The position numbers were made by a program, and so were the translations under genes. 64,000 bases of DNA, taken from Distichodus sexfasciatus (lineage: Eukaryota; Chordata; Actinopteri; Characiformes; Distichodontidae). The DNA lies in the NCBI GenBank assembly GCA_032718565.1, contig JAVGVS010000025.1, forward strand, positions 3,271,520 to 3,335,519, read 5' to 3'. Below the pieces are notes generated by a model. The model saw nothing but the letters and a program-made list of their open reading frames with translations, made no database searches and had not been told where the DNA came from. This document shows positions 61,879 to 64,000 of this stretch, one piece after another; position 1 is the stretch's first letter, and the number at the start of each line of letters is the position of its first letter.

Positions 61879-62096
61879 GGGGCAGTTGGTGGTGTAACGG
61901 TTTGGGTGTTCATTCTGTGATTGGAAGGTCGCCGGTTCAAATCCTGTATTGGTAAAGTTAACACTGAGGTAACTGAGCAAGGTACTGTCCCCAAGCAATG
62001 CTGCCAATGTCAGCTGCTCCTTCACAGATGGATCAAATGCACAGGTCACATTCTGCTGTGGTGTGTTCACAATGACAATCACTCATTCACTGTCAT
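61879..62096 (+). mobile_element. SINE-B directly after the tRNA-Arg-like gene
   Basis: Head 'ggggcagttggtggtgtaac', B-box-like 'ccggttcaaatcc', body 'gctccttcacagatggatca', tail 'aatcactcattcactgtca'. Slightly shortened. Confidence 0.9.
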
Positions 62097-64000
62097 GATT
62101 ACGCGTTCATATGAAACTCAGCGATGGTGAAATGAATAAAACGAGATTAACATTCACTAAATTCTCTCCCGTTTCCATCTTTAATTAATACTGCTGGATG
62201 ATAGTCTGTCTCAGGGCTAATGGAGGCTTTTTCTGTACTCTGGGTCACTATCACAGACCAGTTCTTCAGTTCTACTTCTCTGAGCAGAGCCTGATTATGT
62301 CGCTTAAATCCTTCCTGCTTCGACTTACGCCGCTCCAACTCCTAAATGGCTGCCTGTTAGCTGATTTCCAGCATGAGTGCTTTCATCCACTTTTAATAAA
62401 GATTAGACTGGAAAAGGAGCCCCAGATGAAGACATGTCCTTCTTTGTGAGGACCATGTTAAAAGTGCCAAGCGGCACAATGAAACTGATCATCGTGCTGG
62501 CAGTTACGTATTTAGTTATAAAAGACTTTCACCCACTAATATTTCTCAACTCTAGTCCTTATATTCATTTTAGCACTGTACAGCCTGAGACGTGATAAAA
62601 GGACAAGGATAAGGGACATTTACCAAAAAAGATTAGATATTGTTTTTGGAATTCATATTTTCATTTGTGAACACTGTTGCTTTGACAATGGTGTCACTGT
62701 GCAGCAATGGCGAGGGCTACAGTCCCTGCCCCATGTTGATTTTAACACTCTATTCCATCTTGTTTATCTGACAGGGTGACAAAGTGCCAGTGACACCACA
62801 CACGGTGATCTGTCACACTTGCCCCTAATAAATGGTACACAACACGTTCTATGGAGGCTTTAAAAAGCCCTGTTATTTGCGGTCTTCATGGTATATTTGC
62901 TTCTGGTCTACCGAGACTATGTTCTAGATTATCTACTACAGGGTCACTCTGGTTCCTGTATGGTTTAATTTGTTACTATTTCAACAGTAATCCCTGTGAC
63001 CCGGGAAAGTGGTTAACTAAACAGACCTTGACTCCAGAGCTTTTTAGAATAGTCCCTGTCCACTTCCCATTGCTACGGACTTGATAAATCAAATTTGACT
63101 CTATTACGGCTTGGAAATGTTGTTGGAAGCATGGGGTAGAATGGAAAGTGCTGGGCTTTGCTGCTATCTATTGATGCGCCTTTATGATGATATATGAAGC
63201 AGGATTTTAGTCTTGGGGATAGAATAACGTGAGAGGAAACGTTAATCGGGGAGGTGGTCATGGTGCTGCTTTCTTCAGCATTCCTTAAACTCCAATGCTC
63301 AGCTTCTACATGACCCCAATTAATGTCAGAAGGAGGCTTGCTGCGGCTCGTATGCTGGTTGGAATAATCGCCAACAGCGAACTCTAGCAAACGTATGACA
63401 GCCCAGGAAAGCTCCTCGACGAGAGGGAGAAATTTTTATTCAAACCACAGACAAGAGGTCTGCTTTGCCAAAGAAATCATGACAGCTAGGCAATTAATTA
63501 GTCAGCCTCTCCAGCAAAATGGAGCTAATATCAATAGCTACTCTTCCAGAAGCATGTTCATTACTCATCCGGTTGCGCTGCTCACTGTGTAACTTTGCCT
63601 GATACTTTTCACAATCGTCTGTGTCGTTTCCTCCTCGTTGTACCGAGCCCCATGTATTAAAAGTGACCTATTGTGTACTAAGGCCTGTGAAGTTGCCTTG
63701 AGATGGTAAATTGCTCTTTTGGTTGAGGGAGGGACAGAACAGCAATAAGGACTCACATTCAATCTTCTACTCAGTCGGGGCTGTTGTAGGCGTATGTGAA
63801 TGCCACAGATAACTTTTATTGCAGTGCACACAAAGGCTGGTGAAAATTACACTTCCCAAAAATGGCTAAATAATATTTGGATTTTTTATTCTAAAATATT
63901 AAGACAGATCAGTGTTTATCTACATGCTTGAACAGTTTAGTCTCTTGTTTATGTTGGCAAATAGATGTTTTCATCTCAAATTGTATTTACCAGTAAGACT
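62097..64000. other. Intergenic sequence to the window end
   Basis: No gene or recognisable repeat. About 62690-62820 is repeat-free with mixed composition and could be a regulatory element. Short frames here are unsupported. Confidence 0.35.

Noticed and set aside
1..64000. CRISPR array, operon, phage or endogenous retrovirus
   Set aside because: No spaced direct repeats, no retroviral gag/pol/env frames or LTR pairs were seen, and the sequence is vertebrate.

Overview
This window is vertebrate nuclear DNA, and everything points to a ray-finned (teleost) fish. It has long introns with GT..AG borders, dense TG/CA microsatellites, tRNA-derived SINEs, Tc1-like DNA transposon relics and hAT-type miniature elements (MITEs). 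Two genes could be reconstructed exon by exon and are clear orthologues of human SLC4A1AP (kanadaptin) and SUPT7L (the STAF65-gamma subunit of SAGA/STAGA). They lie head to head, as I recall they do on human chromosome 2p23. The species was not determined.

Layout. 1-10.5 kb: repeats and unassigned sequence, possibly a long intron or upstream region. 10.5-20.4 kb, + strand: the last four recognisable coding exons of an acidic, Ser/Pro-rich protein I cannot name, with a 3' UTR to about 22.2 kb. 24.85-35.3 kb, - strand: slc4a1ap, 14 coding exons and 808 predicted residues, tail to tail with the previous gene. 35.3-36.6 kb: shared promoter region plus a likely supt7l leader exon. 36.6-40.5 kb, + strand: supt7l, four coding exons and 419 predicted residues. 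41.6-64 kb: no protein-coding gene found; it holds SINEs, a Tc1-like relic, a degenerate minisatellite, a MITE with long inverted ends, and an intron-containing tRNA-Arg(TCT)-like gene at 61.78 kb.

Repeats (family names are mine). SINE-A starts with a tRNA-like head and has a 3' end resembling fish L2-type LINE tails. SINE-B has a good Pol III B box and a tail ending in ctcactcacttt. SINE-C has a tRNA-like head and a tail containing ctctggataagagc. Several insertions could be dated relative to each other because one element interrupts another, and several keep exact target-site duplications (8 bp for hAT MITEs, 14 bp for one SINE-A).

I found no operon, CRISPR array, virus or other undescribed system. 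The more unusual items are the tRNA-Arg-like gene with an altered T loop abutting a SINE, the unassigned gene, the MITE families with readable insertion footprints, and the 290-bp-spaced minisatellite.
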